Source: Acidithiobacillus caldus ATCC 51756 (lineage in GTDB: Bacteria; Pseudomonadota; Gammaproteobacteria; Acidithiobacillales; Acidithiobacillaceae). From it: 64,000 nt of DNA. The notes under the pieces are model-generated. The model was not told the DNA's origin. It was given only the letters and a program-made list of their open reading frames with translations, and made no database searches. Positions 10,826 through 20,747 of this stretch are shown piece after piece (positions within the stretch are counted from its first letter, which is position 1; every line of letters begins with the position of its first letter). A program made the translations under genes and the position numbers. The stretch is from assembly GCF_000175575.2 (NCBI RefSeq), contig NZ_CP005987.1, positions 1 to 64,000 on the forward strand. The letters run 5' to 3'.

Positions 10826-11876
10826 GGAAGATCTGATCTAGCCGAAGAAGGCATTGCCGTTGATCCAGAATCTCAAAAAAACGCCATGAGGCCCATTGCT
10901 GATCGAAATACCACTATTTTCTGGGAGATTCCCAGAATCTGGACGCACCACTCCCTACGCAGCCAGCAGATACCTCCGCAGCATGTACAAATTAGCCAAG
11001 GCAAAGAGCGTGGTCAGTTGAGCACCGTTCTTGGCCAGACCCCGATATCTGGTTCGCTGATAACCGAATTGGCACTTCAGCACCCGGAAGGCGTGTTCTC
11101 CCCGGGCACGGATCCGGGCAATGGCGCGGTTGTAGCGCTTGAGGGCCGCCAATCCGGTTTTCTGCCCAGGATAGCGTCGCCGCGCTACCGCGTTCCGTAT
11201 GCCTCGGGCCGCCAGCGTGTCATGCGCCTGGGGATAGTCGTAGCCCCGGTCAGCGAGGACCACCGACTCCTTTCCAGTAAGGAGCCTATCCAGCTGATTC
11301 CCTTTCTTGGTGGAGCTCATCTCTGGATCCCGCTTTCGGTCTCGGTTCTTGGTGGAACTCGGGGCGTGAATCCAGGTGGCGTCCACGGTCTTGCCTTCCT
11401 GCAGCAAGAGCCCTTTCTCCTGCAACACCGCCTGTACCTCGGCAAAGATGGCCGGAGCCAGTGCGTGGCGTTCCAACAGGCGGCGGGATTTCAGGATGGT
11501 CGTCTCATCGGGAACGAAGTCCCGGCCCAGGTCGATACCGACGAATTGACGGAGCAGAGGAACCTCGTACAGGGCCTCTTCCATCCCCGGATCGGAGTAG
11601 CCGAACCATTGCTGGAGAAAGTGGATCCGCAGCATCCGCTCCAAGGGCATGGGCTTGCGGCCACTGCCACCCTTGGGATAGTGCGGCTCGATCAAGGCCA
11701 CAAGCCTGGCCCAGGGAACCACGGCATCCATCTCGGCCAGAAAGCGTTCCCGCTTGGTCTGCTTGCGGCGCCGCGACAGGCTGGGCTCCTCGGCAAAGGT
11801 CATCTGTCCGGTCATGGATGGCATCTCCTAGCTACTAGGTCAACCCATTGTATCAGAGGGCTAAATCAGAGGGACC
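10826..11876 (-). mobile_element. IS5-family element copy 1 (internally deleted)
   Basis: 1051 bp bounded by inverted repeats GGTCCCTCTGATTTAGCC (at 11876, reading inward) and GGAAGATCTGATCTAGCC (at 10826), with CTAA repeats at 10822-10825 and 11877-11880. It is 98 bp shorter than its relative at 35390. The right CTAA is shared with the next IS. Confidence 0.85.
10955..11824 (-). pseudogene. IS5-family transposase, internal deletion
   Basis: 289 residues against 321 in the copy at 35442. About 34 residues after STKKGNQ, including the GMKAHVATD region between the first and second catalytic Asp, are replaced by LDR. The remaining DDE landmarks are VDATWIH (Leu in the other copy), LADRGYDYP and GEHAFRV. 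The reading frame survives, but loss of this catalytic-core segment should inactivate it. Confidence 0.85.
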
Positions 11877-11880
11877 CTAA

Positions 11881-13140
11881 GAGGTCGCTGAAAAAATATT
11901 GAAAAATCTCTTTTGATCGGGATATTCGGTCAAAAGACCCCGGGAAACAGGCGCGGGCGCAGCTGTTTTGTTGTTTTTCTGAGCTTTTGGTAGCCCTTGG
12001 ACGGATTCCGGACGCACGAATCCCATCAAGCCACTGCCAGTCGCGCCATCCGCACGAGGTTGTACGCGGTGGCCGCCAAGGAGAAGTGCAGACCGACCCG
12101 TTCTAAACCACGGAATCGGGTTTTCCGCATCCCTCCCACAGTCTTCATCCAGCCGAAGATGGATTCTATCCGCCGCCGGACGTGGATGCTCATGGCATAG
12201 CCCCGGTGGCGAGTAGTCCGGGCATCGATGGCCGAGCCTTTCCGCTTGCGGGCTACATGAGGGGTCACATTCCGGTCCCGGAGATCCTGAACAAAGCCGT
12301 GACGGTCATAGCCCTTGTCGGCACCGAGGGTGATGCGCTGGTTCCCGCCCAGATCGTCCACCAATTGGGTAGCGGCATCCACTTCTGCCGTGCCATCGGC
12401 GGTGGTCACCTGTTCCCCGGCAATCAATCCATGCCGATTATCCATGAGCACATGACCCAGGTAGGCCAGACGGGACGCCTCTCCGGGAGCCTTCTTGTAC
12501 AGCCGGGCATCGGGGTCCGTCACCGATGCGTGGGTCTCATTGCTGCGCTCCTGGCCCCGGAAGTCGGAGCCATCACCGCTACGATCTTCGGGATCCTTGG
12601 GCTGAAAGGATTTCTGCGAGGCCCAGGCCTCCAACAGCGTACCATCGACGGAGAAATGCTCTTCGGAGAGCAGATTCTGGCCGCGGGCCTGTTCCAGTAC
12701 GGAGCGGAAGCATTCCCGCACCGTCCCGTGATCCAGCAACCGATCGCGATTCTTAGTAAAGACCGTGGGCACCCAGACCTCGTCGTCCATTCCCAAACCG
12801 ACAAACCAGCGGAACAGCAGGTTGTAGTTGAGTTGCTCCATCAGCTGCCGTTCCGAGCGGATGCTGTAGAAGACCTGCAGGAGCAGTGCGCGCAGGAGAA
12901 ACTCCGGGGGAATGGAGGAGCGACCGTAGCTCGAGTACATCGTGCTGAAGTGGCTATCCATCTCCGCCAGGGCGCGATCCACGATAGCCCGGATCGCTCT
13001 CAGCGGATGGTCCTGGGGCACCCGTTGCTCCGGGGAAACGTAGCTAAATAACCCTTGGGTCTCTACCTTGGCTCCACGCATCTTTCCACCCCCCGCTGCA
13101 CCATTTTGCCCAGTATACCACTGACTTTTTCAGCAGCCTC
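11881..13140 (-). mobile_element. IS5/IS1182-like element copy 1
   Basis: 1260 bp with ends GAGGTCGCTGAAAAA and GAGGCTGCTGAAAAA, flanked by CTAA at 11877-11880 and 13141-13144. The right end removes the last codons of the NorD-like gene. A degenerate second copy lies at 44419-45678, of exactly the same length. Confidence 0.88.
12026..13081 (-). CDS. DDE transposase (DUF772 type)
   Basis: 351 residues, apparently intact. The N-terminal DUF772 region (FSYVSPEQRVPQDHPLRAI, then LLFRWFVGLGMDDEVW) precedes the catalytic DDE domain (SVDGTLLEAW, GADKGYDRHGF, RRRIESIFGWMK). Proteins of this type are filed under IS5 or IS1182. Inactive relatives in this window suggest recent movement of this copy. 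Confidence 0.9.
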   Translation of the reverse strand: MRGAKVETQGLFSYVSPEQRVPQDHPLRAIRAIVDRALAEMDSHFSTMYSSYGRSSIPPEFLLRALLLQVFYSIRSERQLMEQLNYNLLFRWFVGLGMDDEVWVPTVFTKNRDRLLDHGTVRECFRSVLEQARGQNLLSEEHFSVDGTLLEAWASQKSFQPKDPEDRSGDGSDFRGQERSNETHASVTDPDARLYKKAPGEASRLAYLGHVLMDNRHGLIAGEQVTTADGTAEVDAATQLVDDLGGNQRITLGADKGYDRHGFVQDLRDRNVTPHVARKRKGSAIDARTTRHRGYAMSIHVRRRIESIFGWMKTVGGMRKTRFRGLERVGLHFSLAATAYNLVRMARLAVA

Positions 13141-14920
13141 CTAAATACTTGAACAACTGTGGTAGTAATCGAGGTAGATTACGCAGACTTTCGAGAACCA
13201 AAAACCGGTTTTCTCCAAAAACAACTTTGGCATATCGATCTGCATGTGGATCAATATTAACGCAAAACATCTGCACTCGACGTCGGCGAGCCTCGATCAC
13301 CGCATCGCGCGCATCGAGTAACAAATGATCAGGATCGAAGACGTCAATATCCGAGGGCTCACCGTCGGTCACGATCACTATCGCCCGATTGTGCGTACCC
13401 CGTCCGAGCAATGACTTGGTCGCATGTCGTATTGCCGTACCCATCCGTGTTGAATAACGTCCTTTAAACCCTGCGAGGCGCGACTTAGCCACTGCATCAA
13501 AAGGCTCTTCGAAGCGCTTGGCAATTTGGTAATCCACCAGATGACGTCCTTGGGATTGAAACCCAGCCAAGGACACCTCTAAACCGAGATCGATCGCAGC
13601 CACTGCAAACAGAAGAGCCAATTCACGGGACAGCTCCAGCATAGGACGGCCAGTAAATGTATCGAGCCTGTTCATCAATTCGGAAAGATCAAGAAGTAAC
13701 GACAACGCAAAACCCCGATCGTAATCGGGCCAGGAATGAAGGAGAACGCGCGGGTCTGGCGCTTTGCCGTTCCTGATATCTGCCATCACCATCAACGCCG
13801 CGTCCAGATCCAGCTCATCCCCAGTTTCTTGTTTACGCAATAAGCGAAGGCGCTGCCTGCGCAAGCCACCGAACCCGCGACGCAACTTGGACAACAACGA
13901 TGGATTCTTCGCAATAACCGCAGACGCCCAATCTACCTCACCAATTTCTGCGTTTCGTTCGTAGACGACAGACCAATTCTCGCGTTTGACACCCAGCCGG
14001 GCGAACCACTCCGGATATCGTTCTGGATGGCTTTCCTCTTCTTCGCGGGTTTGTAAGAAGGCCAATCGCGCCTCCTCAGTAACCTCCTCTATTCGGTAGC
14101 CTATCTCATCACCTTTAGATATCCACGGATATTCGGTAACAGCCAATCGCTGTCCTACGACAGTTTCCGCCAACTGCGGGCCGCATTGAAAGTGCTTAGT
14201 AGCCTGATCGGCAGTTAATACCTAATCAAACAGTTGGCGTTATTCTAACCATAGATGCTGATTGTCATCTCGGTAGATGGCACCCGTTGGGAGACCGTCT
14301 TCATTCATCGGAAGACGCATCTGCCCGATGTCCTGGGCTAAGCGCAAGCCAATTTCTCGGGACACCGCTACGCCATCGGTTTCACAAGAGTTTTCCTGAA
14401 AAAGTGCAATTGCTTTACGCACCAGGAAGTCATCGTCCGTGGAGATCTCCAGCTCCAGCAAACCACGGGAAAGACGCCACATCAGAGTCGCAAAAGGCGT
14501 TGGGTCCGGGGGCATCGAAGGGTGTAGATCCAACCAGAGCTGGCGTAACCTCGGGAAGCGTAAAAACGTGAGATACTCAACTCGAGCATCCTCAACTAGC
14601 TCGATCAGATATCGCTGTCGCGCACTTAGTGTCTTGGGTCTCAACGGTTGACTATCCATGCGGCGAGCTGCGGCATGCACTGCAGATGCGATGTAGACTT
14701 CTTGCGCGGTCACATGCCCTTGTTGAGTCATTTCAGATGGCAGTCGGATGTACGTTCGATCGATGCATGGTCGATCCGTAGCGCCAGGGTTAGTCGCGGG
14801 CATAGCGGCCAGATCAAATGGTTTGCCCCACAGTGCGATCAGATAAAGATACAATACATCCCGCGCCTCATTAAAGGAGCGAGATGGAGAAGCAGATGTT
14901 GCATTTATCTCTTTATGCAC
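13141..14920 (-). pseudogene. NorD/CbbO-like VWA protein, split and IS-truncated
   Basis: Two adjacent frames give one NorD-like protein of about 600 residues. The N-terminal part (14240-14920, probably GTG start) has EDARVEYL and the His/Ala-rich helices of the family; the C-terminal part (13141-about 14226) holds a VWA domain (LLLDLSELMNRL, GRYSTRMGTAI, VTDGEPSDIDVFDPD). NorD and CbbO proteins work with a MoxR-type ATPase (NorQ/CbbQ) to activate metalloenzymes. Stops in about 65 bp around 14175-14240 break the frame, and the IS at 13140 alters the end (KYLGGC). No NorQ-like partner is seen nearby. It trails amiE and probably served that locus. Confidence 0.75.
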
Positions 14921-15016
14921 GACATCGGCCAGCGAAGACTGATCAAGACTCGGCAGGCCGAATTTATGCTGCTAGAACATCGCGCCATCGCCGTTAATAT
15001 ATTGAAACTATATTCT

Positions 15017-16060
15017 CTATTTATGGCGACAAAGATCTGATTCAATCGGAATACCCTGGATCGGACATTCAGCTGTGCCGGGTGACGAACGGGTAATATT
15101 CTCAACGTTCTCCCGCGCCTTCTCTGGGTCCGTGATCCATGTTTTATAAAATTCAAAAGGGCACTCATAAGCACCATTCACGTCTTCGCCTGAGTTGATC
15201 ATCCCAGTGTAACCGCGGTGTAGAAGCTTGAATAGATGATTCTGGCTCTGCCAGTTCTTGCGCGCATCGCGAATCTGCGTTAAGGACAATTCTGCGTACT
15301 GTATGCCGTATTCCTCTTCACCACACTCACCAAGTGTACGACCGTCAAAACCTACGATGGCGGAGTGTCCAAAATAGGAATACACACCATCGAAGCCGGT
15401 CGCATTAGCCACGGCGACGTAAGTATTGTTCATCCAAGCCATAGCTTTTGCGACCATGACTTGCTGATCCTTCGCCGGATACATATAACCCTGACAACGA
15501 ACGATCAGTTCGGCACCCTTCATAGCACAATCCCGCCAGATTTCTGGATAGTTGCCGTCATCGCAGATGATCAGACTAACTTTCATTCCTTTGGGTCCTT
15601 CGCTCACATAAGTCCTTTCACCAGGATACCAACCTTCAATTGGGCACCAGGGCATGATCTTGCGATACTTCTGCACGATTTGCCCCTGGTCGTTGATCAG
15701 TATCAGTGTGTTATAGGGTGATTTGTTCGGGTGTTCTTCATGACGCTCACCCGTCAGCGAGAACACACCCCAAGTCCTCGCCTGGCGGCAGGCAGTCGAA
15801 AAGATTTCAGTCTCATCGCCCGGGATGATTGACGCTGTCTCGTACATTTCTTTCGGATCATACATTATCCCATGGGTACTGTACTCTGGAAAAACTACAA
15901 GGTCCATGCCCGGTAGACCCTGTTTCATGCCCACGACCATATCTGCAATCTTATGTGCATTTTCCAAAACCTCAGCCCTGGTATGCAGGCGGGGCATCTT
16001 GTAGTTAACGACAGCGACACCTACGGTGTCTGAACTGGAGGAAATATCACCATGACGCAT
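15017..16060 (-). CDS. amiE: aliphatic amidase
   Basis: 347 residues, the usual AmiE length. The nitrilase-superfamily triad is visible: Glu59 (FPEYSTHG), Lys134 (KYRKIMPW) and Cys166 (LIICDDGN). The N-terminus MRHGDISSS is characteristic of aliphatic amidases, which hydrolyse short amides such as acetamide to the acid and ammonia in the cytoplasm. It follows a DUF190 gene and a broken permease and porin, so the locus was built to import and hydrolyse amides as nitrogen source. It appears intact although its neighbours are broken; the ISL3 element now separates it from the upstream promoter. Confidence 0.95.
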   Translation of the reverse strand: MRHGDISSSSDTVGVAVVNYKMPRLHTRAEVLENAHKIADMVVGMKQGLPGMDLVVFPEYSTHGIMYDPKEMYETASIIPGDETEIFSTACRQARTWGVFSLTGERHEEHPNKSPYNTLILINDQGQIVQKYRKIMPWCPIEGWYPGERTYVSEGPKGMKVSLIICDDGNYPEIWRDCAMKGAELIVRCQGYMYPAKDQQVMVAKAMAWMNNTYVAVANATGFDGVYSYFGHSAIVGFDGRTLGECGEEEYGIQYAELSLTQIRDARKNWQSQNHLFKLLHRGYTGMINSGEDVNGAYECPFEFYKTWITDPEKARENVENITRSSPGTAECPIQGIPIESDLCRHK

Positions 16061-16114
16061 TACTCTCTCCTTTTTGACAAGGCACGCAAATTAACTATCT
16101 TAATCTTAGGAAGT

Positions 16115-16426
16115 TCAACCGCACTGCGCTTCCCATCGTATTATATGGTTACCGGCTACAATCTGCTCCAATTGTGGGATGATAGAATCTATGGCTGCCG
16201 GCTCATCAAAAAATTCCAACACCAGAGGTAGATGTATATTGAGTCTCAGAATATCATCTGCGTGAACGGTTCCTCTGCTACCAAACCCCGCAATACCCCG
16301 AAACGCGGTCACACCGAGAAGTCTGTAATGATCATGCATCATGCGAAATATTTCCTTCATGAGAATTTGTCCATCTTGTTTGTCTCCTTCTCGCATATAA
16401 AACCGCACTACCGATATCGTCCTCAC
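16115..16426 (-). CDS. DUF190 PII-like protein
   Basis: 103 residues from a GTG whose GTGA overlaps the stop of the reconstructed permease tail. The DUF190 pattern is clear: an N-terminal strand with GDKQDG, then VTAFRGIAGFG, LPLVLEFFDEP and a C-terminal strand. DUF190 proteins have a ferredoxin-like fold related to PII signalling proteins and often accompany transporters. Coupling to the permease gene suggests it regulated that transporter (inference). Confidence 0.8.
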   Translation of the reverse strand: MRTISVVRFYMREGDKQDGQILMKEIFRMMHDHYRLLGVTAFRGIAGFGSRGTVHADDILRLNIHLPLVLEFFDEPAAIDSIIPQLEQIVAGNHIIRWEAQCG

Positions 16427-16493
16427 TTTCCGCCCCTCAGATGCTCCGCGAAAACCAGGCTCCGGAAAATGCCGCCGCTACACACAAAAATAA

Positions 16494-17797
16494 GGTTCTT
16501 CGACGTTTCATGTGGGTAGCCGGAGATCGAGCTTACCCAGGATGAGATAGGCCATATTGATGAAGTTCTTGTGGGTGCGGTAGCCACGGGCCTTGGCCTT
16601 GGCAGACTGCAGGAGGCTGTTGAAGCCCTCCAAGATACCGTTGGTGATCTGGCTCTCGAACCAGCGGAGGATGCCATCCCAGTGGTTCATGAGGGTGTAG
16701 GTGACTTTGACCAGAGGGGGTAGTCCGCTGGCCTTGGCGTTTTCCATCCAGGCCTTGAGGAGCACAGCGCCCTGGTGGCGATTCTGGATCGTGAAGATTT
16801 CTTGGAAGGTCAGGCGGAACTGGTAGGCCTGGGCCGTCTTGAGGTTCTGGTTCTTGAGGAGCTCCTGGAGCTTGGCGCTCTGCTTGGCCGAGAGCTTTCC
16901 TGGATTCTTGAGCCAAAGCCAGCGGCTCTTCTTTAGGTCGGGTTGGGAGTACACCTCTCCCTTGCGCACGACGTCCACGGCCTCATTGATGAGCTTCATC
17001 AGGTGAAAGCGATCGAAGGTGACCTGGGCGTTGGGTAGGTGTTCTGCGGCACCTTTTTGGAAGGCTGGAGAGAGGTCCATGCTCACCTCCGCAATAGCCT
17101 CGGAGTTACCACCATGGGCCTGCAGATCTTCGCAGAACTTCTCAAAGGTCTGAGCATCCTTGCCTGGGGTGGCGAAGAGTAAGCGCTTGGCCGCCAGGTC
17201 CACGAACAGGGAGATGTAGTCGTGGCCGCGCCGGCTGTTGGTTTCGTCGACACCGATGGCCTGAACCTCCGACATGTCCACCGCCTCGCGGGCTTTGGAG
17301 ACATAATGGTCGATCACCCGCCAGAGTCGCTGGTCCGTCTCCCGGACCAATCGGGAAACCGTCAACACCGGCATCTCCCGGACCATGGCCATGACGAGAG
17401 CCTCGAAGAGCAGTGTGAATCCTGAGCCTTCCCGCGCCCAGGGGACGGGCACCAAATGCACACCGTGTTCCGGGCACTGGACCCGCGGCACCCGAGCATG
17501 GAGGTAGGCCGCATGCTGGAAGAAGTCGAGGTGGCGCCAGACCTTCTCCTGCGTGTCATGGACGGGACAATCCTGACCGCAGACCGGACAAGGGAAGTGG
17601 CTACCTCTTGAGAAGTTCACATAGAGGTCCAGGCGCTTCTCCTCCACCGTAAACCGAACCGCGTCCACCGCCCACGGTGGAACTAGGCCCAATGCCAGCG
17701 TGAACAGCTGATTCCCTTGGTCCATAAATCCCCTCGGCTTGCTGACCGCTCCACTAGGCAATCATACCGCCTTACCCACTCAAAATGTCGAAGAGCC
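16494..17797 (-). mobile_element. ISL3-family element
   Basis: 1304 bp, ends GGTTCTTCGACGTTTCATG (16494) and GGCTCTTCGACATTTTGAG (17797, reading inward). Flanking 8-mers AAAAATAA and ACCCATAA share only five positions, so a clean target duplication is not seen. It is inserted in the 3' end of the APC permease gene. Confidence 0.85.
16508..17725 (-). CDS. ISL3-family transposase
   Basis: 405 residues from the ATG at 17725 (MDQGNQLF). N-terminal zinc-binding region (CPVCGQDCPVHD) and the ISL3 DDE domain (IGVDETNSRRGHDY, SMDLSPAFQKG, ILEGFNSLLQSAKAKARGYR). Apparently intact. The stop sits in the terminal inverted repeat. Confidence 0.9.
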   Translation of the reverse strand: MDQGNQLFTLALGLVPPWAVDAVRFTVEEKRLDLYVNFSRGSHFPCPVCGQDCPVHDTQEKVWRHLDFFQHAAYLHARVPRVQCPEHGVHLVPVPWAREGSGFTLLFEALVMAMVREMPVLTVSRLVRETDQRLWRVIDHYVSKAREAVDMSEVQAIGVDETNSRRGHDYISLFVDLAAKRLLFATPGKDAQTFEKFCEDLQAHGGNSEAIAEVSMDLSPAFQKGAAEHLPNAQVTFDRFHLMKLINEAVDVVRKGEVYSQPDLKKSRWLWLKNPGKLSAKQSAKLQELLKNQNLKTAQAYQFRLTFQEIFTIQNRHQGAVLLKAWMENAKASGLPPLVKVTYTLMNHWDGILRWFESQITNGILEGFNSLLQSAKAKARGYRTHKNFINMAYLILGKLDLRLPT

Positions 17798-19277
17798 ACC
17801 CATAACATGGACCAGAAAAAGCCGATATCTCCGCTTCCTCCCAAAACCTTGGGGCCGAAGTAGGAGAGGAGCCAAAGTCCGATAAAGTACGGAAAGATCC
17901 AGGTGATATTGTAGAAACCGGACATGCCTGAGTTCTTTCCACGTATGAGGCGCAAGACCCCGTAGACGATCAGTATCGCAAACAAGGCACCAAAAATATA
18001 ACTGAGGGCCTGGAATCCTCCCCAAAAAGCGACCAACGAAGAAAGGATAAAGGCGATCGGAGCGATCACCGGAGCAGCCCAAAGACGAAAGGGGCGCTTG
18101 AGATCGGGTACCGATCGGCGTAACTGCAAGAGCACGATCGGCCCGATCCCATAGGTGATGACGGAAATGGTGGTAATGAACCCCACCAACTTTTGCCAGG
18201 ATGGGATGGGAAGGGCAGGAAATAGAGACAGCCAATCGCATAGGCGACGATCACCCCCACCCAAGGGACACCCGAGGGGCTGATTCTCGTGAAGACACGC
18301 GGACCCGCACCGACCTCGCCATTGGCGACCACCGCACGGGCCGCTGAAGTGCCGTAAACCAAGGCAGTCCCTCCCGGCGATATAAGGGCATCCGAATAGA
18401 TCAACACGGCCAACCAACCTATCCCCAGGAGCGAGGCGATGGCGGCGAAGGGACCGAAGAGCCCTGGGAAATTCAGCTTCTGCCAGCCTTGGCTAATCTG
18501 ATCCGGTGGCATCGCGACCAGAAAGGCCCACTGCAGCCCTATGTAGATAATAGCGCCAATTACGATAGCCCCGATCACGGCTCCGGGGATATGACGACCG
18601 GGATCCTTCGCTTCGCCACCCAACTCGATCGCTTGGCGAAATCCCAAGTAGCTGAAAACGATTCCCGAAGACGCCACGGCCACGAACATTCCGTGAAAAC
18701 TGCTCTTCCAGTGCAGTATCTGGAGGTTTTCAGGATGATAGCTAGCGCTAACCAAAACGATAATGGTGAGAATCGGTATGGCCAACTTCCACCAACCGAG
18801 CCCGGAGAAAAGCATGGCTACCCTTCGGATGCCCAGAAAGTTGAGCACAAACATCGCTCCCAAGAGCAGCACCGCTGCGATCAGTCCCAAACCGCTCAGC
18901 AAACCCGTATTGCCTTGGAGCAATCCTGGCACGTAGTTGTTGGCGTAAGTGAGCACCGCAACCACCTCGACAGGTGCGATGGCGATATAAAACATGAACA
19001 GTAGCCAGGCCCATATTTTACCTAACAGATCCCCATGCACCACATTAGCGATATGCGCAGCCGCACCGGCACGAGGAAAGAGTGGTCCGACCTCGGCGTA
19101 GGTCAGCCCCAGTAGCAGAATGGTGAGGGCACCAACAATCCAGGAGCCGATACTCAACGGCCCAGCGATCTGGGCAGCATCTAAAGGACCAAAAAGCCAT
19201 CCCGAACCGATGATACCCCCCAAACTCGCGAAAATCAGGCCAGAAAATCCGACCTCCCGCTTTAATTTTCCTACCAT
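17798..19277 (-). pseudogene. APC-family amino acid/amide permease, frameshifted and IS-cut
   Basis: Start ATG at 19277 with a GAGG site. The N-terminal APC signature (LIFASLGGIIGSGWLFGP) and about twelve hydrophobic segments are present across two frames. They join at a tandem 5-bp duplication (CCCAT twice on the coding strand, 18200-18210); with one copy, LYFLPFPSWQKLVGF reads through. The ISL3 element at 17797 removes the last codons; a tail of about 20 codons is found at 16423-16493 beyond it. In an amide locus the likely substrate is an amide, amino acid or urea (inference). Confidence 0.85.
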
Positions 19278-19314
19278 AGCATCATTCCTCAATGGTTAGG
19301 CTCAGACTCTTGCC

Positions 19315-20474
19315 TCAGAGAAAGAATCCGGTATTGATCATGGCCACGAATTGATTGGGTTGATTCCCATTCTGTCCGAACGCTTCACCCGGAGCGATGT
19401 GATAGGCGTGGACATAACTCAGTTCACCCTCGATAAACCAGTGCTTGACCTGATAGATTGGTGTAAGGGTTAGCCCAACCGCCCGGCTCCCCGGACCATA
19501 GCCCATTTCATTCCCTTGGAGGACAGTTCCTGCGTCGTTATAAAAGGCCGGGGTCGCCACCGGTGCCGCGTCACTGTATGCCATATAATCTAAGCGGGCG
19601 CTGATAGAGTAGTTCGGTGTAAAGGCATAATTTGCATCGATGCTTGCGCCGTACTGATTCCCATCCCCACCGGGGTTACCCAGCTGTGCGCCGTTGGTCA
19701 GTCTCTGGTATTGCAGGTAAGCGAACAGATTGAGGGCGCTGCCACTGTAGTTGTAGCCCAAAAGGTAAAAGTCCGAATTGTCCAGTGGACCGGAGTAATC
19801 GGTGTGGCCGGCATTACCGCCTCCTTGCACAATAATGGTGCTTACTGCACTGGGTGCATAGGTGAGCTGGCCAACGACCCAGTTAAAACGCTTAGAATAG
19901 TAACCATCGGTCCAGGCTACTGAGGCTGAGAAAGGACCCCTGCTATAGTTCATCTGGATGCCACGGGAGATCGTTTGCTGTTGCCAGCCGTCTAATCCAA
20001 ATTGAATGTTATACGAGCTCGTAATTAAATCTGTAAGCGGCGTGATGCCTGTAATAGCCGCGAGCTTGCCAATCTGGATGTTGAAATTCTTGTCCGGCGT
20101 AATCTGCACATAGGCGATGGGCAACGGTCCGAACGTATTGCTTATGGTCGTTCCTGTAGAACTCGCAGGCTGGCCGATTCCGTAAAAGTTGTAGGCACCG
20201 GCCTCGAGGTAGAACTGTAGCAGTCCATGTGTCTTGGCGACCGTTACCAAGCCATCGGTAACGTCAGCGCTAAAGTATTTACCAGCAGGACCCGAAGCAT
20301 CGTACCGATTGCTCTGTGCCCGGCCGTTAACACTTAGTAGGCCGCCTACGCTCACCTCACCCAAGGGGCCGGCGTTCACGTCGACTGTAGGGGGAGTTGA
20401 GGTAGCACGGCAGCAAATGCAGAACTCGAGAGAAAACAGCCTATGATTGCCGCAAATGTCCGATGAAACGTCAT
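19315..20474 (-). pseudogene. outer-membrane porin (OmpL/BBP2-like), frameshifted at signal peptide
   Basis: Start ATG at 20474 with an AGGAGG site. The first frame encodes a signal peptide (FAAIIGCFLSSSAFA) and then stops; the mature beta-barrel (alternating aromatic/polar strands, C-terminal Phe-rich strand NTGFFL) lies in a second frame from about 20405. One base missing near GCCGTGCTACC joins them. The barrel has about 360 residues. Placed first in the amide operon, it resembles outer-membrane amide/urea porins such as FmdC in role, but its exact family is uncertain. Confidence 0.75.
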
Positions 20475-20612
20475 TTTAGCCTCCTAATCGTGCATCAGAT
20501 CAATGAACATGCCTTATGGTGGTGCATCAATGCTAATTTATCGTGCGGTGCTGCACCAACAGCGCACAGACACACGGGGAAAGAACTACCAACTGCCGGC
20601 GTTAGTAACCAC

Positions 20613-20628
20613 TGCAGGATGCATGCCA
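20613..20628 (-). promoter_or_regulatory. candidate sigma-54 promoter of amide locus
   Basis: TGGCATGCATCCTGCA on the minus strand: GG and GC separated by 10 bases, -24 box TGGCATG, -12 box CTGCA (one mismatch). About 140 bp upstream of the porin ATG. The 273-bp gap 20475-20747 holds no gene. No convincing NtrC site was found near it. Confidence 0.45.
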
Positions 20629-20747
20629 TCATCATCCCGATACCGTACAGTAGTTCGCGACAGGAAGGGTGCTCGACTCGGCGCTCAACCACGGCGATGC
20701 CTTTCGAGACGATTCCGCAGCGATCAGATGGTTCCGACGCATCCGGC

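Noticed and set aside
20546-20570. TGCACCAACAGCGCAC as an NtrC site for the amide locus
   Set aside because: Second half is GCAC, not GTGC, and it lies downstream of the proposed start.
20475-20747. Open frames on either strand between porin and alpha-E genes
   Set aside because: No ribosome site or family similarity; the region reads as a promoter gap.
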